This document shows, piece by piece, positions 35,429 to 47,109 of a stretch of DNA of 64,000 nt. Location: positions 39,957,004 to 40,021,003 of the forward strand of contig NC_133547.1 in NCBI RefSeq assembly GCF_048773025.1, in the 5' to 3' direction. A model generated the notes under the pieces. That model saw only the letters and a list, made by a program, of their open reading frames with translations, had not been told where the DNA came from and did not search any database. The DNA is from Camelus bactrianus (Eukaryota; Chordata; Mammalia; Artiodactyla; Camelidae). Position numbers and translations under genes: made by a program. Every line of letters begins with the position of its first letter. The stretch's first letter is position 1.

Positions 35429-36009
35429 ACCAACAGGCTGGATTAGGCACCGCCTTGCAAAAAGGAGCTAGCGAAGCATTTTGTTAAAGTAACCTAACGC
35501 TAAACCTCATCTCCCATCCTTTCTCCTTGTCCTGGGTCCCTGGAGCTTCTCCCTGCCTTTGCCTTCAGTGTCCATTGTGTGTGGTGAGAAACTGGGCCTG
35601 GGGAAGAGCTCTCAGCCCCCTGCCCCCTCCCTGGGCCAAGGGGCAGTTGATTGAAAGCAGATGCCTTGACCTGGTGGGGCCCTGGCGGGAGCGGCAAAGC
35701 CGGCTCCCCACTGCTGACCTCAAACCTGCACCGCTGGCATGTCCAGGCCGCAGACTCTCTGTCAGCAAAGCCGCATCCGTCCTGCACAGAGCCGGTCACT
35801 GTGGCTGCCCACACCCCCAACCCAGCAATTTCCCTGCCACGGTGAGAAACCTCCCGTGCTCCTGGGCCAAGGCCCAGCCTCCTCCAGTTGGGCCTGGAGC
35901 CCCAACTGGTGGAGGGAGAGATGCCAAGTAGGTTCTTAGAAAGGCATGAGGCTGGGAGAAGTCCCCATCCCCCTTACCTGTACCAGCACCCTACCAAGTG
36001 AGGGCACCA

Positions 36010-36180
36010 TCATCCAATGTGCCCTGGGCTAGACTTTGTGCTAAATCCTCACAGAGAGCTCCATGAGGTCCATGCTGTTGATACCATGCACGACTGAGGC
36101 TCAGAGAGAGTACCGCATCGCACGGCTGGTAGGTGGCAGAGCTGGCTTCTGGACCCAGGTTATTGGGCTCTAAAGGCTGT
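36010..36180 (-). mobile_element. MIR SINE, antisense
   Basis: 'ctgggctagactttgtgctaaatcctcac', 'gaggctcagagagagtacc', 'gtaggtggcagagctggc' in reverse-complement MIR order. Confidence 0.65.
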
Positions 36181-36199
36181 GACTCCAGTGGTCCAGTGG

Positions 36200-37740
36200 G
36201 CCCTGGCTGTTGCTCCTGCTCCCCTCAGATGCTCCCTGTGTCTGCTGCTTCTGGGGGACCCCAGCTCAGCTCCAGGCTGCTCAAGGCCCAGAGGCCTCGG
36301 GAGGCCTGCATCTTAGCACAGGGTACGGAGCGGACCCAGAGCATGTTGGAGTGGCCTCTGGGCAGTGGTAGCCCCTCTCTTGAACAGCCTGAGCTCCAGA
36401 CACTGTCAGGGGCACTATGCTCGTTGCTGAGTCACAGTTTGAACCGCGCCCAACGGTCCTCTCAGAGAGAGGAGTTATAATTTTGATGTTTGCCTGGGAG
36501 TAGTTCACACACACCTCCCCTTCTGGGGTTGCTGCCTCCACTAGGTGCTGCCATCAGGCTCCCCAACCCCACTACACCCCTGGAGGAGTCCAGGGATCTC
36601 CCAGAGATGCCTCCTGGGCCTTTCAGTAAACCTGGGGCCACCCTGACTGCCCTTCATTCTTAGGCTGCCTGAGAAACGCATCCTCTTTCCTCTGCTCCCA
36701 CAAGGTTGCCCACCTCCCTGTGCAGACCCATCCACTTCCCCATTGCCCTGGTTTCCCTGGTCCATTTTCCCCTCCTCTGTCCAACCCAGCATCTCTGCTT
36801 CATCCCCCTCCTTCAGATAGGTCTTTTGGCTCTCAGTTGGTCAGTCAGTCAGTCAACAAGCACTCATGGACATACTGGCAAGAGCTCAGGCTCTGGAGCC
36901 AGATGCCGAGGGGACACCAGATCGCAGCCCTCTTGTCCTGTTTCAGGCGCTCACATCTGGTGCTCCTGGAGCATAAAGAGAAAAGGGCTCCATTGCTGCC
37001 CTGGCCTCAACTTTGGCTTCTCCCTGCTGTCTAGTCACCGAGAAGAGGAGTGATCTGGCAGGATGCCCCAGGGAGAACACTTTCTCTCTGTTCTGTTGGA
37101 GGGTTACCTTGGTGGTCTGCGGGCAGGTGAATCAGCACTGAGGCTAACCGTGGAGGGTGGCCGAGGTGTGCAGACACAGAGGAGTAATGAGATAGTTTAT
37201 GTTTTAGCGTCTGGAAAGGAAAAGCAGCCCCAGCCCCACTGGGGATCCTAAGGAAGGGAAAGGAACTAAACTCCAATCTGGTGTGCGGGGAGTGGAGCCA
37301 GGAGCCCCACGGACTCAGCACTAGGAATGGCCACATGTGGATGTGAACAGCAAGAGTGTCGGTAGTAATTCTGGGAGCAGGACTGAGGGCACCCTGGGCC
37401 GTACCTGGAGTCACCCCCCCCGGAAGATCTATGTGGCCCTGCAGGGATCTAGGTGGCACAGGACCAACTTCTCCTCCTGACCACGTGGGAATAATGTCGC
37501 CAGGCAGAGGGACTGATCAGAGTCACAGCTCTTCTGCCCCTCTTTGGGGAGCTGGACCCTCCACCTCCCCCTTTGGAGCAGGCAAGACTTGGGATTCTGG
37601 GGCATTTCAAAGTGAGAGGAAGCTTCAAGAGGAAGGAATAGACTTCCTTCAAGTATAGCAGTTTGGGTCTGGATGGTTTTAATTAAAATTCCCAAATCAA
37701 AGAAATGCAATAGTATTTGCACCTCAATTTTCTGTTGCCA
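36200..37740. other. Intergenic, no gene recognised
   Basis: No gene seen. A short MIR-like sense scrap ('caggctctggagccagatgcc') lies near 36885. Confidence 0.4.
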
Positions 37741-37769
37741 CTCGTAGTGGTTACTAAAACAACAACTTC

Positions 37770-38040
37770 TATCTTTCAAGAGCTTACTATGGGCCAGACA
37801 CTGTGCCAAAACTTCTACATACATGGTTCTATTTAATATTCAAAATAGGTAGGTGCTTTTTTTCCAGTTGACCAGAGAGTCCTTTATATTGATTGATTGA
37901 TTGATTGATTGATTGACAAGGTAGGTACTTTTTTTATCACCATTTTGCATGTGAGGAAACTGAGGCACAGAGAGGTTAACCAACTTGCCTGAAGTCACAC
38001 AGCTAGCAAAGCTATGAATTGGGCTTGTAACCCACATTAT
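37770..38040 (-). mobile_element. MIR SINE, antisense, interrupted by a (GATT)n tract
   Basis: MIR reverse complement with 'gcttactatgggccagacactgtgcc' on the left and 'catgtgaggaaactgaggcacagagaggttaacc' on the right. Between them lies a short insert with GATT repeats at 37886-37917, bounded by near-copies of AGGTAGGTACTTTTTTT. Confidence 0.7.
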
Positions 38041-38044
38041 CTCT

Positions 38045-38700
38045 CGCTCCAAAGTCCTTCAACCACAGATCCCACCCTACAGATATGTCCAGGGGTTCCC
38101 TGAATCTGCGGGGGCCCAGGAGATCTGGGCCTGCAGGGAGGAGCCCTGAGGTCTGGAGGCCCAGGGCCTAACATGATGGGGCCACTGTCAGGTGCCTGTC
38201 TCCCACAGCAGCTGGATCCCATTACAGCGTGGACGGCCGTCTTTAGAAAGCCACCTTTTCCTGGGCTGCAAAGGAACAGGGTGACCACAGCCAGTGAACC
38301 CTGGGGCCCCTTGAGTTCCCACTGCCCGCCCGGCAGAGTTTCACAAACCCGTTGACGTTGACAGGACAGCCTGTGTGGAGAGGGCAGGAAGCCTGGGGGC
38401 CCTGTGGTCTGCCTGCGTTGCTCAGAGTTTCCTGGGCTGAGCTCTTCCTGCAGGGCCCTCTTTAGGGCTCTGCCAGGCCAGCACCCCCTGTCCTGAAGCT
38501 GGCATCTCCGGTCCTGAGGCCTTCCTTGGCCCCCTCTGGCTCGAAGGACAAAGCCTACTGACTCCAGTGTCTCTGAAGGGACAGGAGGACCCTGTCCTCT
38601 GGACACTGAGCCTTGGAGGAGCTTTGAGATCCTGGAGATAGCCTTGGGGCATGTGAAGTTTCCCAGGGACCACACTGAGCGGAGGGGCAGGCACAGTGCT
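38045..38700. other. Intergenic, no gene recognised
   Basis: GC-rich; the 212-codon minus frame at 38037-38675 has no recognisable domain or splice structure. Confidence 0.4.
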
Positions 38701-38704
38701 ACCT

Positions 38705-38835
38705 GATGTCAGAAGACCCAGGCTCCACGCTCAGTTCTTACACTGACTAGAGCTTCGATCTTGGGCAGGTGTCTTACCTCCCTGAGCCCTCTCCCCTAAT
38801 CTGCCTCACAGGGTTGTGTAAAACCCTCGTCAAAC
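38705..38835 (+). mobile_element. MIR SINE, sense
   Basis: 'cccaggctccacgctcagttcttacactgactagagc' to 'ctcacagggttgtgtaaaacc' follows MIR in sense orientation. Confidence 0.55.
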
Positions 38836-38997
38836 AGGCAAATGCCCCGCAGGTGTTGGTGGTCCTCACTAATACCTACGCCTGCTCCTTGTTGGTCTCC
38901 CTTGCAGAAACTACCAAGTCTGAAATTACAGGTTTCTGCAGAAAAAGGGAAAGGCATTCCAGGTAGAGGACAGCCTGAGCAAACAGAGTCAGGAGTC

Positions 38998-39000
<3 letters not shown>

Positions 39001-39040
<40 letters not shown>
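39001..39040 (+). repeat. (CA)n microsatellite
   Basis: About 19 CA units without interruption, directly next to a MIR. Confidence 0.95.
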
Positions 39041-39044
<4 letters not shown>

Positions 39045-39235
39045 ATTCTTTGTGCCAGGAACTGTCTTAAACATTTTATATACCTGAACTCATTTACCTC
39101 TCTTAATATCCCAATAGAGTAGGTATTAGCTTGCCCCCATTTTATAGGTGAAGCAATGGAGGCCCAGAGAGGTAAGGAAACTTGCTCAAGATCACACAGC
39201 TGGGAGAGGGGAACCAAGAGTGTAATCCAAGCAGT
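39041..39235 (-). mobile_element. MIR SINE, antisense
   Basis: 'ttgtgccaggaactgtcttaaac', 'ttttataggtgaagcaatggaggcccagagaggtaagg', 'agatcacacagctggg'. Confidence 0.75.
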
Positions 39236-39299
39236 CTGTGATGAAAACATGAGTGAAGGCAAGGGCAGTGGGCCTGGAGAGACACTGGGATTTGGCCAC

Positions 39300-40580
39300 A
39301 TCTGCCTTGTCCACTGCGGTGAGGCCAGTGCCTAGTACAGTGCCTGGCACACAGTAGGTGCTCAAAGGTGTTCCTGAAACCTGAGCTCTGCAGAAGGTGT
39401 GGCTGGCTTGCTCGTCTGGTGACACTGAAGTTTCACACCAGTGGGGGATGCTGGGCTTGCTGGGTGGGGGACAGCTTGGGCCCAGAGCTGAAGCTTAGAT
39501 GGTCTCATCACTTCTTTGGCTTGAGATTTGGTCCCTGTCCAGGCATGTCCTGGGGCAGCAGGCTCCTTCTCAATGGGTGCCCCGCAGGAGGGCCCACCAA
39601 CTGGGCAGGCAAAGATTTTAACAATTCCTCAGTCCCCCTCTGGGCACAGGCATGGCCTCCCTCCCTGTGGGATGCTCTTTGCTCCCGGAGCTCAGGGTCT
39701 AGGGTGGGCTGGAGCTCTGGTCGGGGTGGGGGGAATGACACACATAGACTTGGAGGAGGGTGTTTGCTGCCGGCAGAGGCTGCTGAGAGACCAGCCTGTT
39801 TGCAGGGCTGGTGAGACAGGGGGCTGGTGAGAAAGGAAGTTTCCGTACTCTGTGGCATGCAGACCCCACTAGGAATGTGGCTTTGGGCCAGGATCCCTCT
39901 GGGCAAGAAAGGATGACTCGGCAGAAACAGCATCCTGACCCCACAGGATAACTGGGCCGCTGCTTTGAGGGTGGGTGCCAAGTGGCAGAGCTGCTGAATT
40001 CATGACCCCTCTACCTCAGCCTTCATCTCCACCCTCCCCACAGCCCTCCTTTAGCTGCCCTTCTCTGGGCTGGGGTTTTAAGACTCTTAGAGTAACAACT
40101 CTCTCTTGGGAGGGGGCCCTGGGCTGGCCTGGCCAGCACTTCCCACCCAAGGGATGGAATTGAGAAATGGTGAGGAAGAAGCAGCCTGCCCTTGAGGCGC
40201 CTGGGGCTGGCCAAGGGCAAGAGCCCAGCATGATTCAGGGTCGGGGCACTGGGCAGTGGAGGGAGCTGGCCTGGGCCAGGCACCGGGGAATTCCAGCCCA
40301 GGAGAGCCAATTGGAAGCACATGTGTTTAGATAGGCACAGAAACCCACAAAGCTGCTTCTCCATTCCTTGAGCCCAGCTTCTGAAAAACTGAGAATCTAT
40401 TACCAGGAACCCTGGTAAATGTGTCCTTTTGTCACCAGAGGCCCTCATGGCACAGGCCAGTCACCACTGGGGACTATAACGGCACCCAGTTGGCGCCATC
40501 CCTCTGCCGACTTGCACGCCAGGTCCTGAGCGGAAGTGGATAATGGTGGTGGTGAAGACGGTGACGCTGTTATAGCTCCT
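39300..40580. other. Intergenic, no gene recognised
   Basis: A short L2-3'-like scrap ('agtacagtgcctggcacacagtaggtgctca') lies at about 39334-39365 in sense orientation. Nothing else recognised. Confidence 0.4.
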
Positions 40581-40589
40581 GCTGCTGCT

Positions 40590-40800
40590 GCTGTTAACAG
40601 TCATCAAGTATTTCCCCCAAACCCTGCTAACCACTTTTACCTGTTTAATCCCATGCACTCCTCATAAATACCCAATGAAGTAGGTAGGTACTAATCTTCT
40701 CCTAATTTTTAGAAAGGAAACTGCTTTGAAGAAGATCAAGTAACTTGCCTGAGGTCACCCAGGTAGCAAGTGGCAGAACCAGCTTCTGAGCCTGTGATCT
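40590..40800 (-). mobile_element. MIR SINE, antisense
   Basis: 'ttacctgtttaatcccatgcactcctcataaatacc', 'aagtaacttgcctgaggtcaccc', 'ggcagaaccagcttctgagcc'. Confidence 0.7.
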
Positions 40801-41019
40801 TAGTGACTTGTTAGATTTCTGACCCTCTTCCTCTGCCCCTGGGGGAAAAGAGGAAGGCAGATTACGTGTGGCTCTGTCCCCCTCCCTTGGGTGTCACACA
40901 TGGGGGTCACCTGGGTTGGCCCGTGGAAACACTGACCCCTTTCTGGGAGCCGTTGCAACACTCGGTGGTTTCCTGTGCAAAGCATCATGGGTGCCTGGGG
41001 TCCGGTGCTCAGGGAGGAT

Positions 41020-41130
41020 CTTGGGATTTGGGGCTGGACAGCTCGAGCCTGCCCTTGGTTTACTAGCTGTGTGACTTTGACACCTCACTCTGTCCCTCTG
41101 ACCTTGGCTCCCTCACCTGTAAAATGAGAG
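41020..41130 (+). mobile_element. MIR SINE, sense
   Basis: 'tttactagctgtgtgactttgacacctcac' and 'cctcacctgtaaaatgaga' form the MIR core. Confidence 0.65.
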
Positions 41131-41529
41131 AGAAGAACACAACAACTTGCCCTCCATTACTTGGCCGGTGAGATGAAATGTAGACCAGAAGGCCACTGTA
41201 GCCAGGGGCGCTAGCAAGTAGAGGGGGCTGGTGGGATGTCAAGAGGGGAGGAGGTGGGTGGGGCTGACATCACACTGTTTCACTCCCTGGTCAGGGAAGG
41301 AGACAGGCAGAGATCAGGATCTGCTTTCTTAACAGATGACAGCTACTTTGCACTAATTCATCTTCCTCAAAGAGATCACCTGGCGATCAGCCAGGAGCCT
41401 TTGGTGAGGACCCACAGCAGAGTGGCTGCATCTTCCCAGGAGGATCTCATGGGCAGAACTCTTCCAGGCGCCAGGTGACAGTCCGTTCCTTGCAAGTGCC
41501 CTGTTCACTGACTTCCCTGTTGATGGAAC

Positions 41530-42080
41530 CTCTGTCCTGCTCTAACGTGGGCTTCTGTTAGTTGACTGGTTCCTGTTGCCCCAGCAACAGAGCAATAGTG
41601 GAGGTGGCTGCGAAAGGCTGTTAAATGGCTTAATCAGCTGTGGCACGCAGGCACTGTTCCCAACAGGGGCAGTTACAGCTATGTTAGATTTAGTCATTGC
41701 CTGCAACTCAGTGTGGCTGAGACGGTCACAAACACGCATGGAATCGGCAAATAATAGGTCCCTGACAAACACATCTCGGTTGATTGAAGAACTTTCAGAA
41801 TCATGAAAACATTATATTATGTCCCTTCCAGTTTTATCAGAGTCTATTTTGTTATATTCAAACCAAGTAATTTTCATAGGCTGTGTATGGCCAGCCTACC
41901 CCCAGTCAGCCCGTTTCTCAGCTCTTCACAAGGATTTATCGATAACAACACACCCATTCCGTTTGGGCTGTTATTATGGTTCTGTCCTGAAACATCCTGT
42001 AGTGGTTATTTTTTGGAAACATCGTTTGGTTCATAATCTCTTAGCAACAGAACTTGAGGGCTAACGGCCGATGCACACTC
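41530..42080. other. Unassigned non-repeat segment
   Basis: About 550 bp of moderate GC with no repeat family that I recognise and no coding frame longer than about 80 codons. Candidate for a conserved non-coding element or an old unlisted repeat. Confidence 0.35.
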
Positions 42081-42524
42081 CGAGCAAGATGACTGTGACT
42101 CGTGCGTGGGCAATGAAACCCACAGCAGCCAAGTCAGAGCGCCCTCTGATTATGGGTTTCATTGTTTTAGGTCATTGAACGTCACCAGCACCCACCACGA
42201 GCCAAGCCTGCTTTGTTATATGCCTGAGAGCTTTTGCTGTGGCAGCCACACGCCCAAGGCCTGGGAGAACTTTTGGTCACCAGGTGCCCAAGGCCGTCAC
42301 AACCCCGTCTCCTCCTTGGTACAGGGGCCAGAGTGTGGGTCTGACTGGGAAGAGGAGGAAGGCAGGTGCAGGAACCTCCCGTTCTGTGCGTGCCTGCACC
42401 TTATGTCCTCCCAACCCCCTTGTGCAGCGCAGTTAGGACCGTCTGGCCCTAAGTGGCAGCTCAACTGGGTGAAGGTTGGCAGAGACAGAGGCAGGACCAG
42501 AACTGCCCAAGCCCCCAGCCTCCA

Positions 42525-42592
42525 CCCTTTCTTTCCTGCCTTCCTCCCTCCCTTCCTCCCTCTCTCCCTCCCTCCTCCTCTTTCTTTTTTAC
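42525..42592 (+). repeat. Pyrimidine tract (CCTTCC/CCTCCC)n
   Basis: Near-pure C and T run ending in TTTCTTTTTT, which merges with the reversed poly(A) tail of the LDHB retrocopy. Confidence 0.85.
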
Positions 42593-43800
42593 AACAGTTA
42601 TTTTTATTTGTTCAAAGGCTTATATTGCAAGCATTAAACAAAGCACAGGCTTTGAGTCTGAGAGCCCAAATTCACAGATCTAGGGAGATAAAAGCAAACT
42701 GTGATCCATATACATGGATGCAAACTGAAGTCTCACGGTTAATCCCATTGCAGTTCTTAAATTTCTACAGCCTAGAACCCAGAAGTCACAGGTCTTTTCA
42801 CTCCTTCTGGATGTCCCCCAGGGTATCTGCACTTTTCTTGAGTTGAGCAATCTCATCAGCCTTCAGCTTCTGGTTGATAACCCTGGGTAATCCCTGAGCC
42901 TTCAGGATACACAGAAGGCTCAGGAGGACTTTGTTCTCAATGCCACGCCTCCCCTTCCCCACCATCAACACTGGATGAATCCTGGATAGAATTTTCAACA
43001 AGCATTCAATGAGATCAGGCACATTTCATCCAATAGACCAGTTGATGTAAACTTTTAGCTTGATGGTTTCATAGGCACTTTTCAACCACCAAATTACACA
43101 CTTCTTTCCAATTTTCACTATTGTTGTTCTTTCCTATTTCTGGATCCAGCTCCCGGGAGAGAAACACCTGCCACATATATTCCACTCCAAACAGCCACAC
43201 CTGAGTCACCATGTTCTCCACAAATCCATCCATGGCAGCTGCTGGCACAAATGCCAAGATTTCATCCGTAAAATAGTGACATCTAACAGAATCCACATTT
43301 TATACCCACTTCCAATCATGTGATGCTGGAGTAATCCACTTATATTACAGGTAACATATGTGAGAACATCCACTGGGTTGGAAACCACAATTATGATGCA
43401 ATCGGAGCTGTACTTGATGATCTGAGGAATAGTGAATTCAGAGACAACATTCCTCTGCACCAGGCTGAGATGACTGTCTCCCACTCGCTGGCAGACTGCT
43501 GCAGTTACCATCACAATCTCAGAATTGCAATCACTGAGTAATCTTTCTCTGCCACAGTTTAGGTGTCTGAAGAAATAAGCTCCCAGGCTGCAGATGCATC
43601 ATTTCTACTTTGAGTTTAACTTCCAAAACACCCACAAGGGCATGTTCCACACCAAGGAGTTTTCCAGAACACTGATGGCATGTGCCATACCAACGTGTCC
43701 AGTACCCACTACAATGATTTTATTGTCTGAGACTGTTGCCTCTTCTTCTGCAACCGGTGCAATCAGTTTTTCCTTAAGAGTTGCCATTGTGCAGAGAGAG
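42587..43800 (-). pseudogene. LDHB: Processed pseudogene of lactate dehydrogenase B
   Basis: Retrocopy of LDHB mRNA, the heart-type subunit that interconverts lactate and pyruvate. It starts at 43787 with [19 protein letters not shown], which is LDHB and not LDHA, and keeps the nucleotide-binding VGTGHVGMA (GxGxxG) motif. Further on are [16 protein letters not shown], a GEHGDS catalytic-histidine stretch (near 43215-43235, on a shifted frame), SENWKEV, and QLKKSADTL near the end. A stop four codons early closes the C-terminus at about 42798. No introns interrupt it, whereas the source gene has several, and it keeps about 190 nt of 3' UTR with AATAAA at 42603-42608 and a T-rich end (reversed tail) at 42581-42590. 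Several frame breaks and in-frame stops occur, notably around 43560-43605 and 43260-43310. Not expected to encode an enzyme. Confidence 0.93.
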
Positions 43801-44169
43801 AGAAGGCTCTGGGCACAGTTGTAATAGTCATGAAAAGAAGACAATGTCAGCTGCATGCCCGGCCTCCTCTCTTTCTGCTCATCCTGTTCACACATCCAGG
43901 TCCATAGGGGCAGCTAGCCTCTCCCTGGATGTGCCATCTCCACAAGGCTGTGCTCAAGAGTGTAGCACATGAAGGCCATTGCCACACACCAATTCCATAG
44001 GTCAAATGCCACACACACAGTGTGTGCATCCCAGAGCCACTGACCCCAGCATTCACAGGCAGTGAATTCATGGCCCGCCTGCCCATAGGGCTCACAATCC
44101 CCTTTTTATTTCGGTCCCTCCCTCAGGCTGAGTCTGTGGTTTTCTGTCTGTGTCGGATAGGAATAAAAA

Positions 44170-44345
44170 TTAAAATAATAGCTACCACTCATTACTGTGA
44201 GCCAGAAACATGATTTATATGCCATTATTTACTCCTTAAAACCTTGTAAGGACCTGATACTGTTATCTCTATTTACAGATCAGGAAACTGAGGGTTAGAG
44301 TAACTGAATGACTTACTGTAAGTCACCAAAAATAGGTTCTTTCAG
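44170..44345 (-). mobile_element. MIR SINE, antisense
   Basis: 'tcattactgtgagccagaaacatg', 'tttacagatcaggaaactgagggttagag' in reverse-complement MIR order. Confidence 0.65.
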
Positions 44346-44560
44346 TGACACCCACAGTCACATGCCTCTCTCCCCACAGCTCTGTTACTCGTGAGCAGAG
44401 GTGGATTTGCTGCAAAACTCTTGATGCTTACGCTCTGGGCCCCCCTCACTCATACCTGCCCCTTTCAAGTCCTTAGAAATCTGTTCATATGGCCACATAT
44501 TTTTGTGAAATTGGAAAAAATAAGATATTTTCATATTTATTTTCTAAAGGAGAGACTCCC

Positions 44561-44700
44561 AGGGGAGGGTATAGCTCAGTGGTAAAATGCATGCTTAGCA
44601 TGCATGAGGTCCTCTGTTCAATCCCCAGTATCTCCATTAAAATAAATAAACTTAACTACCCACCCCCCAACAAAAGCAAAATAAATAATATTTTTTTAAA
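44561..44700 (+). mobile_element. Camelid vic-type tRNA-Ala SINE with target-site duplication
   Basis: GGGAGGGTATAGCTCAGTGG carries the A box, and TGTTCAATCCCCAGTA carries the B box. An AT-rich 3' tail follows. Flanked by AAAGGAGAGACTCCC (44546-44560) and AAAGGAGAGCCTCCC (44701-44715), one mismatch. The main evidence that the host is a camelid. The tRNA-like part is not a tRNA gene: it lacks a proper acceptor stem and is embedded in the SINE body. Confidence 0.88.
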
Positions 44701-44958
44701 AAAGGAGAGCCTCCCTCTGAATCTACAGAAACTGGATCACCCTGTTCATGAGTGTACACCTTAAACATCCTATTGAAAAATGTGCCTCTTCCTTCTGTCT
44801 CCTTTCCCTACTTGATTTGTTCCCCTTAGCACTTTCACTAACACACCATGTACTTTATGCATTTATCTTGTTTACTGCACGTCGTGGGCACCACTCACTA
44901 AATGTTTTTGGGTGAATAAAGGCAGCCATTGTCCTTATATGTAAAGCTGTCCTGTGTA

Positions 44959-46031
44959 AGCAAAGGAAACCATAAGTAAAACAAAACGACAACCTACAGA
45001 ATGGGAAAAAATTTTTGCAAATGAAACTGACAAAGGCTTGATCTCCAGAATATTTAAGCAGCTCATACGACTCAATAAGAAAAAAATAAACAACCCAATC
45101 CAAAAATGGGCAGAAGACCTAAACAAGCAATTCTCCAAGGAAGACATACAAATGATCAATAGACACATGAAAAAATGCTCAATATCACTAATTACCAGAG
45201 AAATGCAAATCAAAACTACAATGAGGTATCACCTCACACCAGTCAGAATGGCCATCATTCAAAAGTCCACAAATGACAAATGCTGGAGAGGCTGTGGAGA
45301 AAAGGGAACCCTCCTACACTGCTGGTGGGAATGCAGTTTGGTGCAGCCACTGTGGAAAACAGTATGGAGATTCCTCAAAAGACTAGGAATAGACTTACCA
45401 TATGACCCAGGAATCCCACTCCTGGGCTTATATCCAGAAGGAACCCTACTTCAGGATGACACCCGCACCCCAATGTTCATAGGAGCACTATTTACAATAG
45501 CCAAGACATGGAAACAGCCTAAATGTCCATCAACAGATGACTGGATAAAGAAGATGTGGTATATTTATACAATGGAATACTACTCAGCCATAAAAACCGA
45601 CAACATAACGCCATTTGCAACAACATGGATGCTCCTGGAGAATGTCATTCTAAGTGAAGTAAGCCAGAAAGAGAAAGAAAAATACCATATGAGATCGCTC
45701 ATATGTGGAATCTAAAAAACAAAACAAAACAAAACACAAACAAAGCATAAATACAAAACAGAAATAGACTCATAGACATAGAATACAAACTTGTGGTTGC
45801 CAAGGGGGTGGAGGGTGGGACGGGATAGATGGGATTTCAGAATTGTAGAATAGATGAACGAGATTATACTGTATAGCACAGGGAAATATACACAAGATCT
45901 TATGGTAGCTCACAGAGAAAAAAAGTGACAATGAATATATATATGTTCATGTATAACTGAAAAATTGTGCTCTACACTGGAATTTGACACAACATTGTAA
46001 AATGATTATAAATCAATAAAAAATGTTAAAG
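44959..46031 (+). mobile_element. 5'-truncated L1 with 18-bp target-site duplication
   Basis: Contains the last part of ORF2, a 225-codon open frame at 45038-45715 ([19 protein letters not shown], then [10 protein letters not shown]), then the 3' UTR and a short A-rich end. Flanked by identical 18-bp copies of GTAAAGCTGTCCTGTGTA at 44941-44958 and 46032-46049. The perfect duplication and long open frame make it the youngest L1 copy here. It lacks ORF1, the 5' UTR and most of ORF2, so it cannot move on its own. Confidence 0.93.
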
Positions 46032-46129
46032 GTAAAGCTGTCCTGTGTAGAAGATTGTTTCTATATTATAGACAAAGATATAAAGATGTGAAAAGTGACT
46101 TGCTCAAAGGCACCTACCAACAAATCCAA

Positions 46130-46790
46130 TCCCCATTCTCCTGCTCTGAGCTGCCTTTGAACTTGGGCATGTCCAGGTTTCCTCTGGCCGTGACATCATA
46201 ACTTAATCATAGACCACACATCATCTCACTGGTATTTCATCCCTGACTCCTCTCTTGCTCTCTTAACAAGCTCCCCTGACCCCTTAAATCCTGTCAGCCA
46301 CCTCCTAAGTATCTCTCAGACACAATCACTTCTCTCCACAGCACCCCCCCCCCATAGACAGAGTTTCCATCAGCTTCCGGGTGGTCTCCCTGCCCCCAGT
46401 CTGTCCCCACACAGCTTCCAGAGGCTGACCTGATCAAGTCGCTCTCCTTCTGGAATTATCCCATGGATTCTTATTCCTGAGAGGTCATATTTGAAATCCT
46501 CAGCCTGACCCACAAGGTTCACATTGGCTTTTTTTTTTTCCAGTTTCTCAAACTCACCATCTCCTTCCTGACTCAGAGCCTTTGCATATGCTCTACCCAC
46601 TTTCGGTGCCAGAACATTCTTCCTCTCCTCCCTCCCTATTATTCTACTTAATTTCTACTCACCCTTTTGGTCTCAAAGCTGCATCACTTCCTCAGGCCTT
46701 CCACGTCCACCCAGACTGAGTGGGAGGCCCTGTGAATTGTTTTTACAGCTCTCTGTACATCTCTGCTAAGAACTGATTACAACTGTCATT
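46130..46790 (+). mobile_element. L2 LINE 3' region
   Basis: 'gtgacatcataacttaatcatag', 'ccctgactcctctcttgctc', 'gatcaagtcgctctccttctggaattatccc', 'gagcctttgcatatgctctaccc' run in L2 order. Confidence 0.65.
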
Positions 46791-47109
46791 AAACAACCAA
46801 CTGTATATTTAGGGGACAGTTGATCCATGGTTGTGACCCCTCCCCCCACCCTCCCCGCCAGACCAGGTGTGCCTTGCTCATTGCTTTATCTTTGTTCCCT
46901 TTGTTTGGCTTAAGGAATAAAGACATTGCTTCCTCTCTCATATACAACATTCAAGGTGAGTGTTTTTAATCAGTGGGCAGCAGTGCGCCACACGGTCCTT
47001 TGGGGACCCAGGTTCCTTCCATCCTGTGGCTCTGTCATTCCTAGGATTTGTCATCTGTATAGTTGAGGCTGAGTCATTGCAGCAGGAAGGGGGAAGAGCT
47101 TTCTAGGTC

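Noticed and set aside
38037-38675. 212-codon open frame, minus strand
   Set aside because: GC-rich, starts inside MIR-flanking sequence, shows no recognisable family.
42106-42846. 246-codon open frame, plus strand
   Set aside because: It runs through a pyrimidine tract and then antisense through the LDHB retrocopy, so it cannot be a real gene.
44565-44640. tRNA-Ala-like sequence
   Set aside because: A and B boxes are present but it is the head of a SINE with target duplications, not a tRNA gene.
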